Below are positions 36,046-45,158 of a stretch of DNA of 64,000 nucleotides, piece by piece. The stretch lies in assembly GCA_016218045.1 (NCBI GenBank), contig JACRFB010000031.1:136908-200907 (forward strand), read 5' to 3'. Every line of letters starts with the position of its first letter. The first letter of the stretch is position 1. The position numbers and the translations under genes are program-made. The notes under the pieces are model-generated. The model was not told the DNA's origin. It saw only the letters and a program-made list of their open reading frames with translations, and searched no databases. Origin of the DNA: Ignavibacteriota bacterium. Its GTDB lineage: Bacteria; Bacteroidota; Ignavibacteria; SZUA-365.

Positions 36046-38076
36046 TTATTCTCCGTGTGCTTGGGCGCGGGAACGCCGGGTTGCGTACGTGACAAAGGTT
36101 CTCAGGAGTATCTCGGCGTCGGAGAACAGCGAGTGATTGCGCGCGTATTGAATTGCGAGATTGAGCCGTTCGTCGGGTCCGGCAGACCCGCCGCGAAGCT
36201 GAATGATTCCGGCGAGGCCTTCCTTGCCGAGATACAGCGACCGGGATCCGTTCGAGAATTCGGCCGTCACACCGACGAGGGAACGCCGGCCGGTAAAAAC
36301 GGACGGCAGCGCCCGGACGAAACCCCGGAAAGTGCTCGAGGGCGGTCCCTCCGGGCGCGGCAGCAGTGCAACCACGGGTCCGAACAGCACGATTCCAAAG
36401 AACGAACCTGCAATATCGAAAAACCGTTTGAAAAAACGATTCGACGGCCGAAGAAGATTATACTCGACATCCACCAGCGGCACCCCGGTCAGTTGGTCGA
36501 TGCCGGTCTTGCCGACTATCACTTCCATGCTGCGGGGAACGATTCGATACTGCACGGAAAGACCCTTTCCGCGGCTGATAATCGAAAGAATGTCGGAATA
36601 CGACACAACATCCGGTGCAAATATCACGTCGGATATTCTGAGGGTGCTGATGATTTTTCCTATGTTCTCGATGCTTCCCACAACCTCCACGCCGGCGATG
36701 TTTTCACCGAGCCGTTTGTGCGTGACGTCGATCAATCCGAGAACGTCGTAGGTGCCTGTGGCGGAATCGCGAAGCCGGCCCAGTATATCGACCGCCTGTT
36801 CGCTCAGCCCGACAAGCAGTGTGCGCCGGCCCGTGAGAAAACTCGCGCGGCGTTGTGGCGCCGCGAGCAATGCGACGATTCTTCTTCCCGTGAGCAGCGC
36901 GAGGGCCAGCGCGCTCGCGAGCAGCACCACGAAGCGGCTGAACGCGTATTCGCGGAAGAAATACGTGAGGGACGAGAGCACCAGGAAACCGAACAGCGAG
37001 CCCACGGCGGCGCGCACCGCAAGGTATTCGCGGCGTGTGTATGTGCCCGCCGCAAGCTGCGTGAGCACCACGACGAGGGCCATGACGATGTACACCAGGG
37101 GATAGGCGTACGCGGGAAACGAGAACAGGGCGCCGTTGCGGATGTATTCTGCGGCAAGCAGCGCGAGCATGGCAGTGGCGGCGTCGAGCAGCGGCGCGCC
37201 GATGCGGTCGGCGGTGGCGCCGAGGCGCGAAACGAGCAGGCGGAGCCGGATGCCGAGAGTGATCAGCAGCAGATACGGCGCGGGCGGTTTGAGATTCTTG
37301 CGCACAAAAACGTCCATGGCCTCGTAAAAGATGGCCTGCGCATCGATGCTGCTGCGCTTGGTGCTCTCGCCGCCGTAGTGAATGATCTTGGTTTCATGCA
37401 CGTAGTACACGCCGAAACCGGCCTGCTGTACGCGGTAGCACCAGTCGAGGTCCTCGCCGTACATGAAGTAGCCCTCGTCGAGTCCGCCCACCTTTTCATA
37501 GACGTCGCGCCGAAGCATCATGAACGACCCGGAGATGGCGTCCACCTCGTAGGTCTCGTCCTCGTTGAGATAGGTGAGATTGTACCGCGCGAAAAGTCTC
37601 GAAGCGGGAAACATGGCGCTGAGGCCGGCGAGTTTCGTGAAGGCGGTCCACGGCGACGGGAAGCTGCGCCTGCATGCGGGTTCGAGCGTGCCCTTCGGAG
37701 TGATGATCTTGCAGCCCGCCATGCCCGCGCGCTCGTGCTTTTCGAAAAACGCGAGCATGGTCGAGACGGTGTCCTCCTGGACGAGGGTGTCGGGATTCAG
37801 AAGCAGCAGAAAGTCGCCGCGCGCTTCGCGCAGCGCGACGTTGTTCGCGCGCGCAAATCCCAGGTTCGCGTCCTGAGCCATGAGGCGTACGCCCGGAAAT
37901 TTCTGGCGCAGCATTTCGACGCTGCCGTCGTCGGAATTGTTGTCGACGATGCAGACTTCGTGCGGGATGCCGCGCAGCGCGGGTTCGAGCGAATGCAGGC
38001 AGTTCTCGAGAAGATCGCGAACGTTGTAGTTCACGATGATCACAGAGACGCGCACGCCCCCCGATGACTCCATCAT
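36046..38076 (-). CDS. GT2 glycosyltransferase fused to a degenerate sugar-phosphate transferase-like region
   Basis: 676 residues. Residues ~8-240 are a GT2 enzyme of the rhamnosyltransferase-like kind: SVIIVNYNVRDLLENCL, LLLLNPDTLV, GSFMMLRRDVYEKVGGLDEGYFMYGEDLDWCYR. About four transmembrane helices follow (~290-400). Then a Rossmann-like sensor domain (~415-540; GRRTLLVGLSEQAVDILGRL) as in polyisoprenyl-phosphate glycosylphosphotransferases. The last ~130 residues start like the phosphotransferase domain (NRFFKRFFDIAGSFFGIVLFGPVV) and end like it (KEGLAGIIQLRGG, DAEILLRTFVTYAT), but the central catalytic segment (the GPVFFxQ...YKFRSM and DELPQ blocks) is absent. Glycosyl transfer by the GT2 part is likely; the C-terminal part is probably not catalytic. 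Confidence 0.8.
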   Translation of the reverse strand: MMESSGGVRVSVIIVNYNVRDLLENCLHSLEPALRGIPHEVCIVDNNSDDGSVEMLRQKFPGVRLMAQDANLGFARANNVALREARGDFLLLLNPDTLVQEDTVSTMLAFFEKHERAGMAGCKIITPKGTLEPACRRSFPSPWTAFTKLAGLSAMFPASRLFARYNLTYLNEDETYEVDAISGSFMMLRRDVYEKVGGLDEGYFMYGEDLDWCYRVQQAGFGVYYVHETKIIHYGGESTKRSSIDAQAIFYEAMDVFVRKNLKPPAPYLLLITLGIRLRLLVSRLGATADRIGAPLLDAATAMLALLAAEYIRNGALFSFPAYAYPLVYIVMALVVVLTQLAAGTYTRREYLAVRAAVGSLFGFLVLSSLTYFFREYAFSRFVVLLASALALALLTGRRIVALLAAPQRRASFLTGRRTLLVGLSEQAVDILGRLRDSATGTYDVLGLIDVTHKRLGENIAGVEVVGSIENIGKIISTLRISDVIFAPDVVSYSDILSIISRGKGLSVQYRIVPRSMEVIVGKTGIDQLTGVPLVDVEYNLLRPSNRFFKRFFDIAGSFFGIVLFGPVVALLPRPEGPPSSTFRGFVRALPSVFTGRRSLVGVTAEFSNGSRSLYLGKEGLAGIIQLRGGSAGPDERLNLAIQYARNHSLFSDAEILLRTFVTYATRRSRAQAHGE

Positions 38077-38146
38077 GGCATGCTCCCGCGCATGGTGAGC
38101 CGTTCCGTGGACGGGACGCCCGCGGAATGGCAGAGCCGGATGCGCG

Positions 38147-38758
38147 TCAGGAGGGCTGGTTGATTTTCGCGAGTTCCTCGATCGTAATGATCGGCAGTTG
38201 GAACCGCGCGGCGAATTTCTTCGACGTATCGAACTTCAGCTTCTCCACCGCTATGCCCGAGGCGACGACTTCGATATCGCCGACACCATCGGTGATCTCA
38301 CGGTTCAGGCCGAGGTCGATAGTGGACTGCGCCTTCTTGATGAAACGCACGGTGCCCGAGACGGAACCTGTCTGCGCGACGATCGAGGCCTTGTCGGCGG
38401 TGCCGAGCAGCCAGAACTGCGCCGCCTGCGGGTCGGTGCCGTAATCCTTCGACGTGCCCGGCGAAAAGGTCGGGAACTGCAGCGCGAGAATGTATCCCGG
38501 GCGGCTTTCGCTTTCCTGCTCTCGCAGAATTAGGACGCTCGATGAACCGGCCGCGAGTGCGAACTTGCCGCCGATGGTGAACAGCGCCTTGTCGTCCGCG
38601 GTCGCGAACTGCGCGTTCTCGACGATGTAGCCGCGGTTGCTTCCGATCACGTCGGTGTAGGCCGACTGCGTTGCACCGGCCTGCGGGTCGGACTGCTCGC
38701 GCTTTGTGCATCCCGCAATCAGAAGAATGGACATCGACAGGGCGAAGAGTGCTTTCAT
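38147..38758 (-). CDS. Predicted lipoprotein of unknown function
   Basis: 203 residues from ATG 38758, preceded by GGAGG at 7 bases; an earlier ATG (38770) is less well placed. Lipoprotein signal MKALFALSMSILLIAGC, cleaved before Cys. The mature part has YILALQFPTFSPGTSKDYGTD, FWLLGTADKASIV and SVSGTVRFIKK, suggesting a beta-rich domain; no family is recognised. Six-stranded content and a short length hint at an outer-membrane or periplasmic accessory. It follows pyrC with 62 bases between and is likely outside the pyr operon. Confidence 0.65.
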   Translation of the reverse strand: MKALFALSMSILLIAGCTKREQSDPQAGATQSAYTDVIGSNRGYIVENAQFATADDKALFTIGGKFALAAGSSSVLILREQESESRPGYILALQFPTFSPGTSKDYGTDPQAAQFWLLGTADKASIVAQTGSVSGTVRFIKKAQSTIDLGLNREITDGVGDIEVVASGIAVEKLKFDTSKKFAARFQLPIITIEELAKINQPS

Positions 38759-38820
38759 GCTATCCTCCAATGGTATCGTACGAGGGGAATCGAACGGAAA
38801 TGTACAAAAAAACCACCGTG

Positions 38821-40098
38821 TTATTCAGCTATCCAAACAAGTTGCTGCCGGTTGAAGATTCCCCGGGGACGGCCGCGAAGCACCATGCCGTGGAATGGCG
38901 TGTTTTTTGACCGCGATTTGAACTGCGCGGCGTCCACCGTCCACTCCTGCTCGGGATGGAAAAACGTGAAGTTCGCGGGCACGCCTTCCTCGATGCGGAT
39001 ATCCGGAAGCCGCAGGATGCGGCGCGGATTTGTCGACATCTTCTCGATCAGCTCGAACACAGTCAGGTACCCCGTGTGCACGAGTTCCGTCATCGACAGT
39101 CCGATCGCGGTCTCGAGTCCCACGATGCCGAACGGCGCGTGCGCGTATTCCACTTCCTTCTCGAAAATGGCGTGGGGCGCGTGGTCGGTGGCGATGGCGT
39201 CGATGACGCCGTCGCGCAATGCCTCCTTCATCGCGATCACGTCGTCGCGCGTGCGCAGCGGAGGATTCATCTTCGTGTTGGTGTTGTATCCGCGCACATG
39301 CTCGTCGGTGAGCGTGAAGTGATGCGGCGTGACTTCGCAGGTGACCTTGAGCCCGCGCTCCTTCGCGGAACGCACCGCCTGCACCGCGCCGGCGGAGCTG
39401 ACATGGGCAACGTGGTACACGCCGTCCACGTATTCCGCCACGGCGATGTCGCGCGCGACGATCACGTCCTCGGCGAGGCGCGGGATGCCGGGCAGACCGA
39501 TGGAGGTCGACACAAATCCCTCGTGCATCACGCCGCCGGCGAACAGGTACGGATCCTCCGCGTGTTGAATCACCGGCAGATCGAACATGCCCGCGTATTC
39601 GAGCGCGATGCGCAGAAGCTTGGTGTTGTTCACGCAGGTGCCGTCGTCGGAAAACGCCACGGCGCCCGCGGCGCGCAGCTCGGCCATGGGCGCGAGTTCC
39701 TTGCCTTCGCGCCCCTTTGTGATCGCGCCGATCGGCAGCACCTCGACGGGGAAATGTTCCGTCTTCGTGCGGATGTACAGCGCCGTCTCTGCATTGTCGA
39801 TGGTCGGAACGGTGTTCGGCATACATGCCACGGCGGTGAAGCCGCCCGCGGCCGCCGAGAGTGCGCCCGTCTGCAGCGACTCCTTGTACTCCTGTCCCGG
39901 CTCGCGGAAGTGCACATGCATGTCGCAGAAACCGGGGGCGAGGACCATGCCGTCAAGGTCGAATACTTCGGCGTGCTCCTCGTCGATCGCATCGCGAATG
40001 GCTGCAATGACGCCGTCGACGACAAGGACGTCCTTCACCGTGTCGAGACCGGTGGCGGGGTCGATGATGTGACCCTTCTTGAAAAGATATGAGGACAT
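38821..40098 (-). CDS. pyrC: Dihydroorotase
   Basis: 425 residues, type I dihydroorotase. The metal site reads DMHVHFREPGQEYKE; further ligands are in VIQHAEDP and HVSSAGAV; IATDHAPHAIFEKEVEY supplies the catalytic Asp. It closes carbamoyl aspartate to dihydroorotate in pyrimidine synthesis. It starts 2 bases after pyrB, with an AAAGCGGAG site overlapping the pyrB end, so the two are coupled. Confidence 0.95.
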   Translation of the reverse strand: MSSYLFKKGHIIDPATGLDTVKDVLVVDGVIAAIRDAIDEEHAEVFDLDGMVLAPGFCDMHVHFREPGQEYKESLQTGALSAAAGGFTAVACMPNTVPTIDNAETALYIRTKTEHFPVEVLPIGAITKGREGKELAPMAELRAAGAVAFSDDGTCVNNTKLLRIALEYAGMFDLPVIQHAEDPYLFAGGVMHEGFVSTSIGLPGIPRLAEDVIVARDIAVAEYVDGVYHVAHVSSAGAVQAVRSAKERGLKVTCEVTPHHFTLTDEHVRGYNTNTKMNPPLRTRDDVIAMKEALRDGVIDAIATDHAPHAIFEKEVEYAHAPFGIVGLETAIGLSMTELVHTGYLTVFELIEKMSTNPRRILRLPDIRIEEGVPANFTFFHPEQEWTVDAAQFKSRSKNTPFHGMVLRGRPRGIFNRQQLVWIAE

Positions 40099-40100
40099 TG

Positions 40101-41027
40101 TTACTCCGCTTTTGTGCCAAGGAGGTAAAGGACGGCCATACGCACGGCGACGCCGTTCGTCACCTGCGGGAGAATCACCGACGAGGGGCCGTCGGCGACT
40201 TCGGAATCGATTTCGACGCCGCGGTTGATGGGGCCGGGATGCAGCACGACAAGATCTTTCCCGAGCCGCTCGAGCCGCTCGACGGTCACGCCGTACAGTT
40301 CATGAAACTCGCGCAGCGAGGGGAAATAGCCGCCCGCCTGTCGTTCGAGCTGTATGCGCAGCACATTGATCGCGTCGCTCCAGGCGAGCGCATCGTCCAC
40401 CTTGTGGAACACGCGCACACCGAGCCGCTCCACATCGCGTGGAAGCAGCGAGGCCGGGGCGCAGACGGCGACGTTTGCGCCCATCGTGACAAGGCCGAAA
40501 ATGTTCGAGCGTGCAACGCGCGAGTGCAGGATGTCACCGATGATGGTGACGTTGATGCCCTCGAGCGTGCCGAGCGCGCGGCGGATGGTGTACATGTCGA
40601 GCAGGGCCTGCGTGGGATGTTCGTGCGCACCGTCGCCCGCGTTGATGAATCGCGACGTGCAGCGCTCACTCAGAAAGTGGCAGGCACCCGCTGCAGAGTG
40701 GCGCATGACGACCATGTCGACTTTCATGGCCTCGATGTTGCGGGCCGTGTCGAGTAGCGTCTCGCCCTTGCTCACGCTGCTGGTGCTTGCGGCGAAATTC
40801 ACGACGTCGGCCGAAAGCCGCCGCTCCGCAAGCTCGAAGGAAATCCGTGTACGTGTGCTGTTCTCGAAGAACAGGTTCACGACGGTTTTGCCCTGGAGGG
40901 TGGGCACTTTCTTGATCGGGCGGTCGAGGATTTCCACGAAGGTGTCCGTCGACGTGAGGATCAGCTCGATATCCTGGCGCGGGACGCCGTCGAGACCGAG
41001 AAGGTGATTGATGGTCAGAGTGGACAT
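40101..41027 (-). CDS. pyrB: Aspartate carbamoyltransferase catalytic subunit
   Basis: 308 residues. Carbamoyl-phosphate site FFENSTRTRISFELAERRL; further blocks DMVVMRHSAAGA, NAGDGAHEHPTQALLDMYTI and VLHPGPINRGVEID are standard. Makes carbamoyl aspartate. No regulatory pyrI gene is near, as usual in PyrR-controlled operons. 11 bases after pyrR. Confidence 0.96.
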   Translation of the reverse strand: MSTLTINHLLGLDGVPRQDIELILTSTDTFVEILDRPIKKVPTLQGKTVVNLFFENSTRTRISFELAERRLSADVVNFAASTSSVSKGETLLDTARNIEAMKVDMVVMRHSAAGACHFLSERCTSRFINAGDGAHEHPTQALLDMYTIRRALGTLEGINVTIIGDILHSRVARSNIFGLVTMGANVAVCAPASLLPRDVERLGVRVFHKVDDALAWSDAINVLRIQLERQAGGYFPSLREFHELYGVTVERLERLGKDLVVLHPGPINRGVEIDSEVADGPSSVILPQVTNGVAVRMAVLYLLGTKAE

Positions 41028-41038
41028 GGCGTTCGGGA

Positions 41039-41584
41039 TTATTGGTCTTCTCGTGAAACAAGGTCTATTCCGTCGGTGTCGTCCACCTCGCGGAGTTTCA
41101 CGCGGATTTCCTGCCCGCGTGTCGTGGGGATGGTCTTGCCCGTATAGTCGGCGCGTATCGGGAGTTCGCGGTGCCCACGGTCCACGAGCACGGCGAGCTG
41201 AATGGTCCGCGGCCTGCCGAAATCGATCAGCGCGTCGAGCGCCGAGCGCACGGTGCGGCCCGTGAACAGCACGTCGTCGACCAGCACGATGTCCTTCTCC
41301 GAAATGTCGAAGGGAATGGCAGTCGTGTGGACTTCGGGTTGACGCAGATGCTGCCGCACGTCGTCGCGGTACAGCGTCACGTCGAGCACGCCGGTGGGAA
41401 TCTGCGTCTTCTCGATTTCGCCGAGCCGTGCTGCCAGGCGCTGCGCGACGAATTCACCGCGTGTGCGCAGCCCGATGACGACCACGTTTGCGACGCCGTG
41501 ATTCCGTTCGATGATCTCATGCGCGAGCCGCGAGATCATGCGGTCGAAGCCGGCCGCGTCGATGATGTTTGTTGTGAGGTTCAT
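41039..41584 (-). CDS. pyrR: PyrR, bifunctional pyrimidine operon regulator/uracil phosphoribosyltransferase
   Basis: 181 residues from ATG 41584, which overlaps the cinA stop (ATGA); longer in-frame starts would run into cinA. PRPP-binding motif DIVLVDDVLFTGRTVRSAL, plus RTRGEFVAQRLA and LVDRGHRELPIRADYTGK. In Gram-positive bacteria PyrR binds pyr mRNA to cause attenuation; many homologs also have uracil phosphoribosyltransferase activity. No PyrR-binding RNA loop was recognised here, so its regulatory role is inferred from its operon position. Confidence 0.93.
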   Translation of the reverse strand: MNLTTNIIDAAGFDRMISRLAHEIIERNHGVANVVVIGLRTRGEFVAQRLAARLGEIEKTQIPTGVLDVTLYRDDVRQHLRQPEVHTTAIPFDISEKDIVLVDDVLFTGRTVRSALDALIDFGRPRTIQLAVLVDRGHRELPIRADYTGKTIPTTRGQEIRVKLREVDDTDGIDLVSREDQ

Positions 41585-42867
41585 TCTTCCGTCCATGTCA
41601 GTGGGTCGGGATGCGCGAGTGGGGAGTGGAGAGGCAGGCCGGACAGGCGTCTGCGGAGGAGGTCGAGCGCGGCCTGCGCCGTGCGCTCTTTTGTGCGCAG
41701 CCGGTCGTTGCCAAACTGGAAACGCAGTGCTGCGCCGCCGCGCGCATCGGCGACCGCGATCCATACAAGTCCGACGGGTTTTTCCGGTGTGCCGCCGCCG
41801 GGACCCGCGATGCCTGTGGTCGCGAGGGCGATATCGACTCCGGCGCCGCGGCGCGCGCCCGCAGCCATCGCGCGCGCGGTTTCGGCGCTGACCGCGCCGT
41901 GTCTCTCGAGAAGCGCCGGGTCGACGCCGAGCATCGCGGTTTTACTGTCGTTGCTGTACACGACGCTGCCGCGGTCGAAGTACTCCGAGCTCCCGGGCAC
42001 GTTCGTGAGACGGTCCCCGACGCGTCCGCCCGTGCACGATTCCGCCACCGCGAGTGTCATGCCGCGTTCGCGCAGCAACCGCCCTACCGCGGCCTCGAGC
42101 GTGTCGGCTTCCATGCCGAAAATATACTCCGACGCGCGCTGCTCGATAAATGTGCGCAGTTCGTCGGCGCGCCGCCGCGCTTCCGCGGCGTCGGCATCGA
42201 TCGATGTGATGCGGAGCCGCACGCCCTGCGGCGAGGGAAGATATGCGAGTGCGCTTCTGTCGAGCATCGTTTTCACGCCCGCGAGCAGAGCCGCGAGTGT
42301 CGATTCGGGAATGCCCGTCGTCAGGATGGTGTAGGCCACACGCGTCTCGTCCACACGCTGCGCAAGCGCGGGAAGCACGTCATTCTCCATCATGCCTTTC
42401 ATCTCGAAGGGCACGCCGGGCATGACAAAGAAGTGTTTTCCGCCGCGAGTAAAGTGACTGCCGGGCGCGGTGCCGTGTCCGTTGCGCATCACCGCCGCGG
42501 CCGCGGGAACCATCGCCTGGTCGCGGTGCTGCTCGCCGAGCTTGCGGCCGAGGCGCGCAAACATCGCCGTAATGTCTTCGAACACGACGGGCGAGAACAC
42601 AAGCGACGTGTCGAAAAACTGCGTCACCACCGCGCGCGTCACGTCGTCATGTGTCGGACCCAGCCCGCCGGTCACAAGCACCACATCGCTGCGCTGCCAT
42701 GCGTCGCGGAAGGCGTCGAGGATGTCGCCCGGATCGTCGCCGACAACGCTGCAGCGGCGCACACGCACGCCGATGGCGCTCAGCTTCTCCCCGATGTAGG
42801 CGGCATTGGTATTGACGACCTGACCGATGAGGATTTCGTCGCCGATGGAAATGATTTCTGCGGTCAT
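41581..42867 (-). CDS. cinA: CinA-like protein (molybdopterin-binding fold + NMN amidohydrolase)
   Basis: 428 residues. N-terminal COG1058 domain (~1-170; EIISIGDEILIGQVVNTNAAYIGEKL, VTGGLGPTHDDVT, MPGVPFEMKGMM) and C-terminal CinA amidohydrolase domain (~265-420; LAVAESCTGGRVGDRLTNVPGSSEYF, ATTGIAGPGGGTPEKPVGLVWI). The C-terminal domain deamidates nicotinamide mononucleotide in NAD recycling; the N-terminal domain is an ADP-ribose pyrophosphatase in some members. First gene of the cinA-pyrR-pyrB-pyrC run, with promoter at 42887-42918. Confidence 0.94.
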   Translation of the reverse strand: MTAEIISIGDEILIGQVVNTNAAYIGEKLSAIGVRVRRCSVVGDDPGDILDAFRDAWQRSDVVLVTGGLGPTHDDVTRAVVTQFFDTSLVFSPVVFEDITAMFARLGRKLGEQHRDQAMVPAAAAVMRNGHGTAPGSHFTRGGKHFFVMPGVPFEMKGMMENDVLPALAQRVDETRVAYTILTTGIPESTLAALLAGVKTMLDRSALAYLPSPQGVRLRITSIDADAAEARRRADELRTFIEQRASEYIFGMEADTLEAAVGRLLRERGMTLAVAESCTGGRVGDRLTNVPGSSEYFDRGSVVYSNDSKTAMLGVDPALLERHGAVSAETARAMAAGARRGAGVDIALATTGIAGPGGGTPEKPVGLVWIAVADARGGAALRFQFGNDRLRTKERTAQAALDLLRRRLSGLPLHSPLAHPDPLTWTEE

Positions 42868-42886
42868 GGATTCGTCGAAAAGTCAA

Positions 42887-42918
42887 GAAATATACCGCGA
42901 GTCCCGCCGAATTCCAAT
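42887..42918 (-). promoter_or_regulatory. Promoter for cinA-pyrRBC
   Basis: Minus strand: ATTG (42918-42915), exactly 20 nt, TATATTTC (42894-42887). It sits 19 nt before the cinA ATG, a very short leader. Together with 42975-43006 it forms a divergent pair in the 200-base gap 42868-43067. Confidence 0.6.
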
Positions 42919-42974
42919 GTGCCTCGGGCACTACCCCGGCAGCCCTGTGCCGCGGCACGGAACGCAGCGCGGGG

Positions 42975-43006
42975 TTTGGAACTCACACCGCACACCACTA
43001 ATTTTG
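42975..43006 (+). promoter_or_regulatory. Consensus promoter for the EF-G paralog
   Basis: TTTG (42975-42978), exactly 20 nt, TAATTTTG (42999-43006): a full match to TTTG/TAnnTTTG. The start codon is 61 nt downstream. Confidence 0.75.
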
Positions 43007-43067
43007 AAGTCTTATCTCTCTCGACATGCCGGCTGCGGCATGATCCCGAACAACCGCGGAGGACCCT

Positions 43068-45158
43068 TTGAAAGACTACGCAAGCGATCACATCAGGAAC
43101 ATCACCTTTATCGGACACGGCGGAGCCGGCAAGACGATTTTTATGGACGCGGTGTTGCTCAACACCGGCGCGGTGACGCGCATCGGGCGCATCGAGGACG
43201 GTAGCACGGTCTCCGATTATCATCAGGACGAAATCGACCGCCAGATCTCCATCAACAGCACACTCGCCTCGACGGAGTTCAAGGACGTCAAGATTAACAT
43301 GCTTGACACGCCCGGTTATACCGATTTTGCGGGCGAGGTTCTCTCGAGTCTGCGTGTGTCCGATTCAGCCCTGCTGTTCCTGAAAGCGGTCGAAGGCGTG
43401 GAAGTGGGAAGCGAACTCGTCTGGAAATATGCCGAGAAGTCCGATACGCCCGTCATGATCGTCGTGAACAAGATCGACAACGAACACGCGGACTTCGACA
43501 AGGTGGTGGAGCAGGCGAAGAACCGTTTCGGTTTCAACGTGGCCGTCACTCAATTCCCGGTGAAACAGGGCCCCGCCTTCCGCGAGATCATCGATGTGAT
43601 CCGCATGAAGCTGCTCGTCTTCAAGGGCGACGGCAGCGGCTCCTACGAAGAGAAGGACATTCCCGCGGAGTTTCAGGAGCGCGCCTCCGCCGCGCATGAA
43701 GCGCTGGTCGAAAAGGTGGCCGAGTCGTCGGAAGACCTCATGAACCATTTCTTCGAGCAGGGCACGCTCACCGAAGAGGAACTGCGCGACGGGCTGCGGC
43801 TCTCGTTCTCGACGCGGGCGATCTTCCCGGTCTTCTGCGTGTCGGCAAGTCTCAACGTGGGCGTTTCGCGCGTGCTCGATTTTATCGCCGACTACTGTCC
43901 GCATCCTTTCTTCCGCGGCGATGTCATGGCAACCAAGCCCGACGGCAGCGGCGAGGTGCGCATCACCGCCGGCGCGAAAAACGACACGGTCGCCTTCGTG
44001 TTCAAAACACTGTCGGAGCAGCATGTCGGTGAACTGTCGCTGTTCCGCGTGTACAGCGGCGCGATCATGCCCGGCCTCGACATCATGAACCACAGCAGCG
44101 GCAAGCCCGAGCGCATCAATCAGATCTATGTGATGAAGGGCAAGGACCGCAAGGAAGTGACGCAGATCGGCGCGGGCGACATCGGCGCGGTCGTGAAGCT
44201 GAAGGACACACACACCAACAACACGCTCGCGTCGAAGACGCTGCCGGTGAGCATGCCGAAGATCGTGTTCCCCGAACCGCTGATCTCCGCGGCGATCAAG
44301 CCGAAGGCCAAGGGCGACGAAGACAAGATCTCGCACGGCCTCCACACGATGCACGAAGAGGATCCGTCCTTCCTCATCCAGGTCGACACCGAGACACACG
44401 AGACCATCGTGCTCGGGCAGGGAGAAATCCACCTCGACGTGATGATGAAACGCCTCAAGCAGCGCTTCGGCGTGGAAGTGGATCTGAAGCCGCCGCGCAT
44501 CCCGTACCGTGAAACCATTCGCAAGTCGGCCGACGTATCCTACAAGCACAAGAAGCAGACGGGCGGCGCGGGCCAGTACGCCGAAGTGTACATCCGTCTC
44601 GAACCGAAGCCGCGCGGCGAGGGCTACGAATTCGTCGACGCGATTGTGGGCGGCGTGATCAGTGGCAAGTTCGTGCCGGCGGTCGACAAGGGCATTCAGG
44701 ATCAGATGACCCGCGGCGTCGTCGCCGGGTACAAGATGATCGACATGAAAGTGACACTGTACGACGGAAGCCAGCACACCGTCGACTCGAACGAAATGGC
44801 GTTCAAGATCGCCGCGCAGATGGCCTTCAAGAAGGCGGTCGCCGAAGCGACGCCGATCATGCTCGAACCGATCTATCAGGTGGAAGTCACCGTGCCCGAC
44901 GAATTCATGGGCGACGTGATGGGCGACATCTCGAGCCATCGCGGCAAAATCCAGGGTATGGAATCGGAAGGACCCTTCCAGGTCATCCGCGCAAAAATTC
45001 CGCTGTCGGAACTCTTCGCCTATGCGACGCGACTGCGCTCGATCACACAGGGCCGCGGTGTGTTCCGGCGCTCCTTCTCGCATTACGAGGAAGTGCCGAC
45101 CGACGTCATGAACAAGCTGATCGAGGAAGCCGCGGCCCAGAAGGAAGAGGAAGGCTGA
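43068..45158 (+). CDS. Elongation factor G paralog (EF-G2-like GTPase)
   Basis: 696 residues from a TTG at 43068 with a strong GGAGGA site 5 bases ahead. All five EF-G domains are present by length and blocks (VVNKIDNEHAD for G4; KHKKQTGGAGQYAEVYIRLEP for domain IV; DISSHRGKIQGMESEG for domain V). The GTPase part is divergent: P-loop GHGGAGKT instead of AHVDAGKT, switch I DYHQDEIDRQISI instead of DxxxxExERGITI, and G3 DTPGYTDF, with Tyr84 where translation GTPases have the catalytic His. Such changes mark the EF-G2 group, for which reduced or absent ribosome-stimulated GTPase activity is reported in mycobacteria. A canonical fusA probably lies elsewhere. Confidence 0.88.
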   Translation: MKDYASDHIRNITFIGHGGAGKTIFMDAVLLNTGAVTRIGRIEDGSTVSDYHQDEIDRQISINSTLASTEFKDVKINMLDTPGYTDFAGEVLSSLRVSDSALLFLKAVEGVEVGSELVWKYAEKSDTPVMIVVNKIDNEHADFDKVVEQAKNRFGFNVAVTQFPVKQGPAFREIIDVIRMKLLVFKGDGSGSYEEKDIPAEFQERASAAHEALVEKVAESSEDLMNHFFEQGTLTEEELRDGLRLSFSTRAIFPVFCVSASLNVGVSRVLDFIADYCPHPFFRGDVMATKPDGSGEVRITAGAKNDTVAFVFKTLSEQHVGELSLFRVYSGAIMPGLDIMNHSSGKPERINQIYVMKGKDRKEVTQIGAGDIGAVVKLKDTHTNNTLASKTLPVSMPKIVFPEPLISAAIKPKAKGDEDKISHGLHTMHEEDPSFLIQVDTETHETIVLGQGEIHLDVMMKRLKQRFGVEVDLKPPRIPYRETIRKSADVSYKHKKQTGGAGQYAEVYIRLEPKPRGEGYEFVDAIVGGVISGKFVPAVDKGIQDQMTRGVVAGYKMIDMKVTLYDGSQHTVDSNEMAFKIAAQMAFKKAVAEATPIMLEPIYQVEVTVPDEFMGDVMGDISSHRGKIQGMESEGPFQVIRAKIPLSELFAYATRLRSITQGRGVFRRSFSHYEEVPTDVMNKLIEEAAAQKEEEG

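Noticed and set aside
35848-38067. 739-residue open frame on the plus strand
   Set aside because: Antisense to the GT2 fusion and accA; no recognisable domain.
38776-38800. tRNA T-arm-like GTTCGATTCCCC on the minus strand
   Set aside because: Flanking bases do not form a T-stem, and no acceptor or anticodon arm can be drawn.
38797-38804. TACATTTC as a promoter -7 for the 38147-38758 lipoprotein
   Set aside because: No TTG-type box at 19 to 23 nt upstream on the minus strand.
42868-43067. Riboswitch or PyrR-binding loop in the cinA/EF-G gap
   Set aside because: The space is taken up by two divergent promoters; no conserved loop sequence was recognised.
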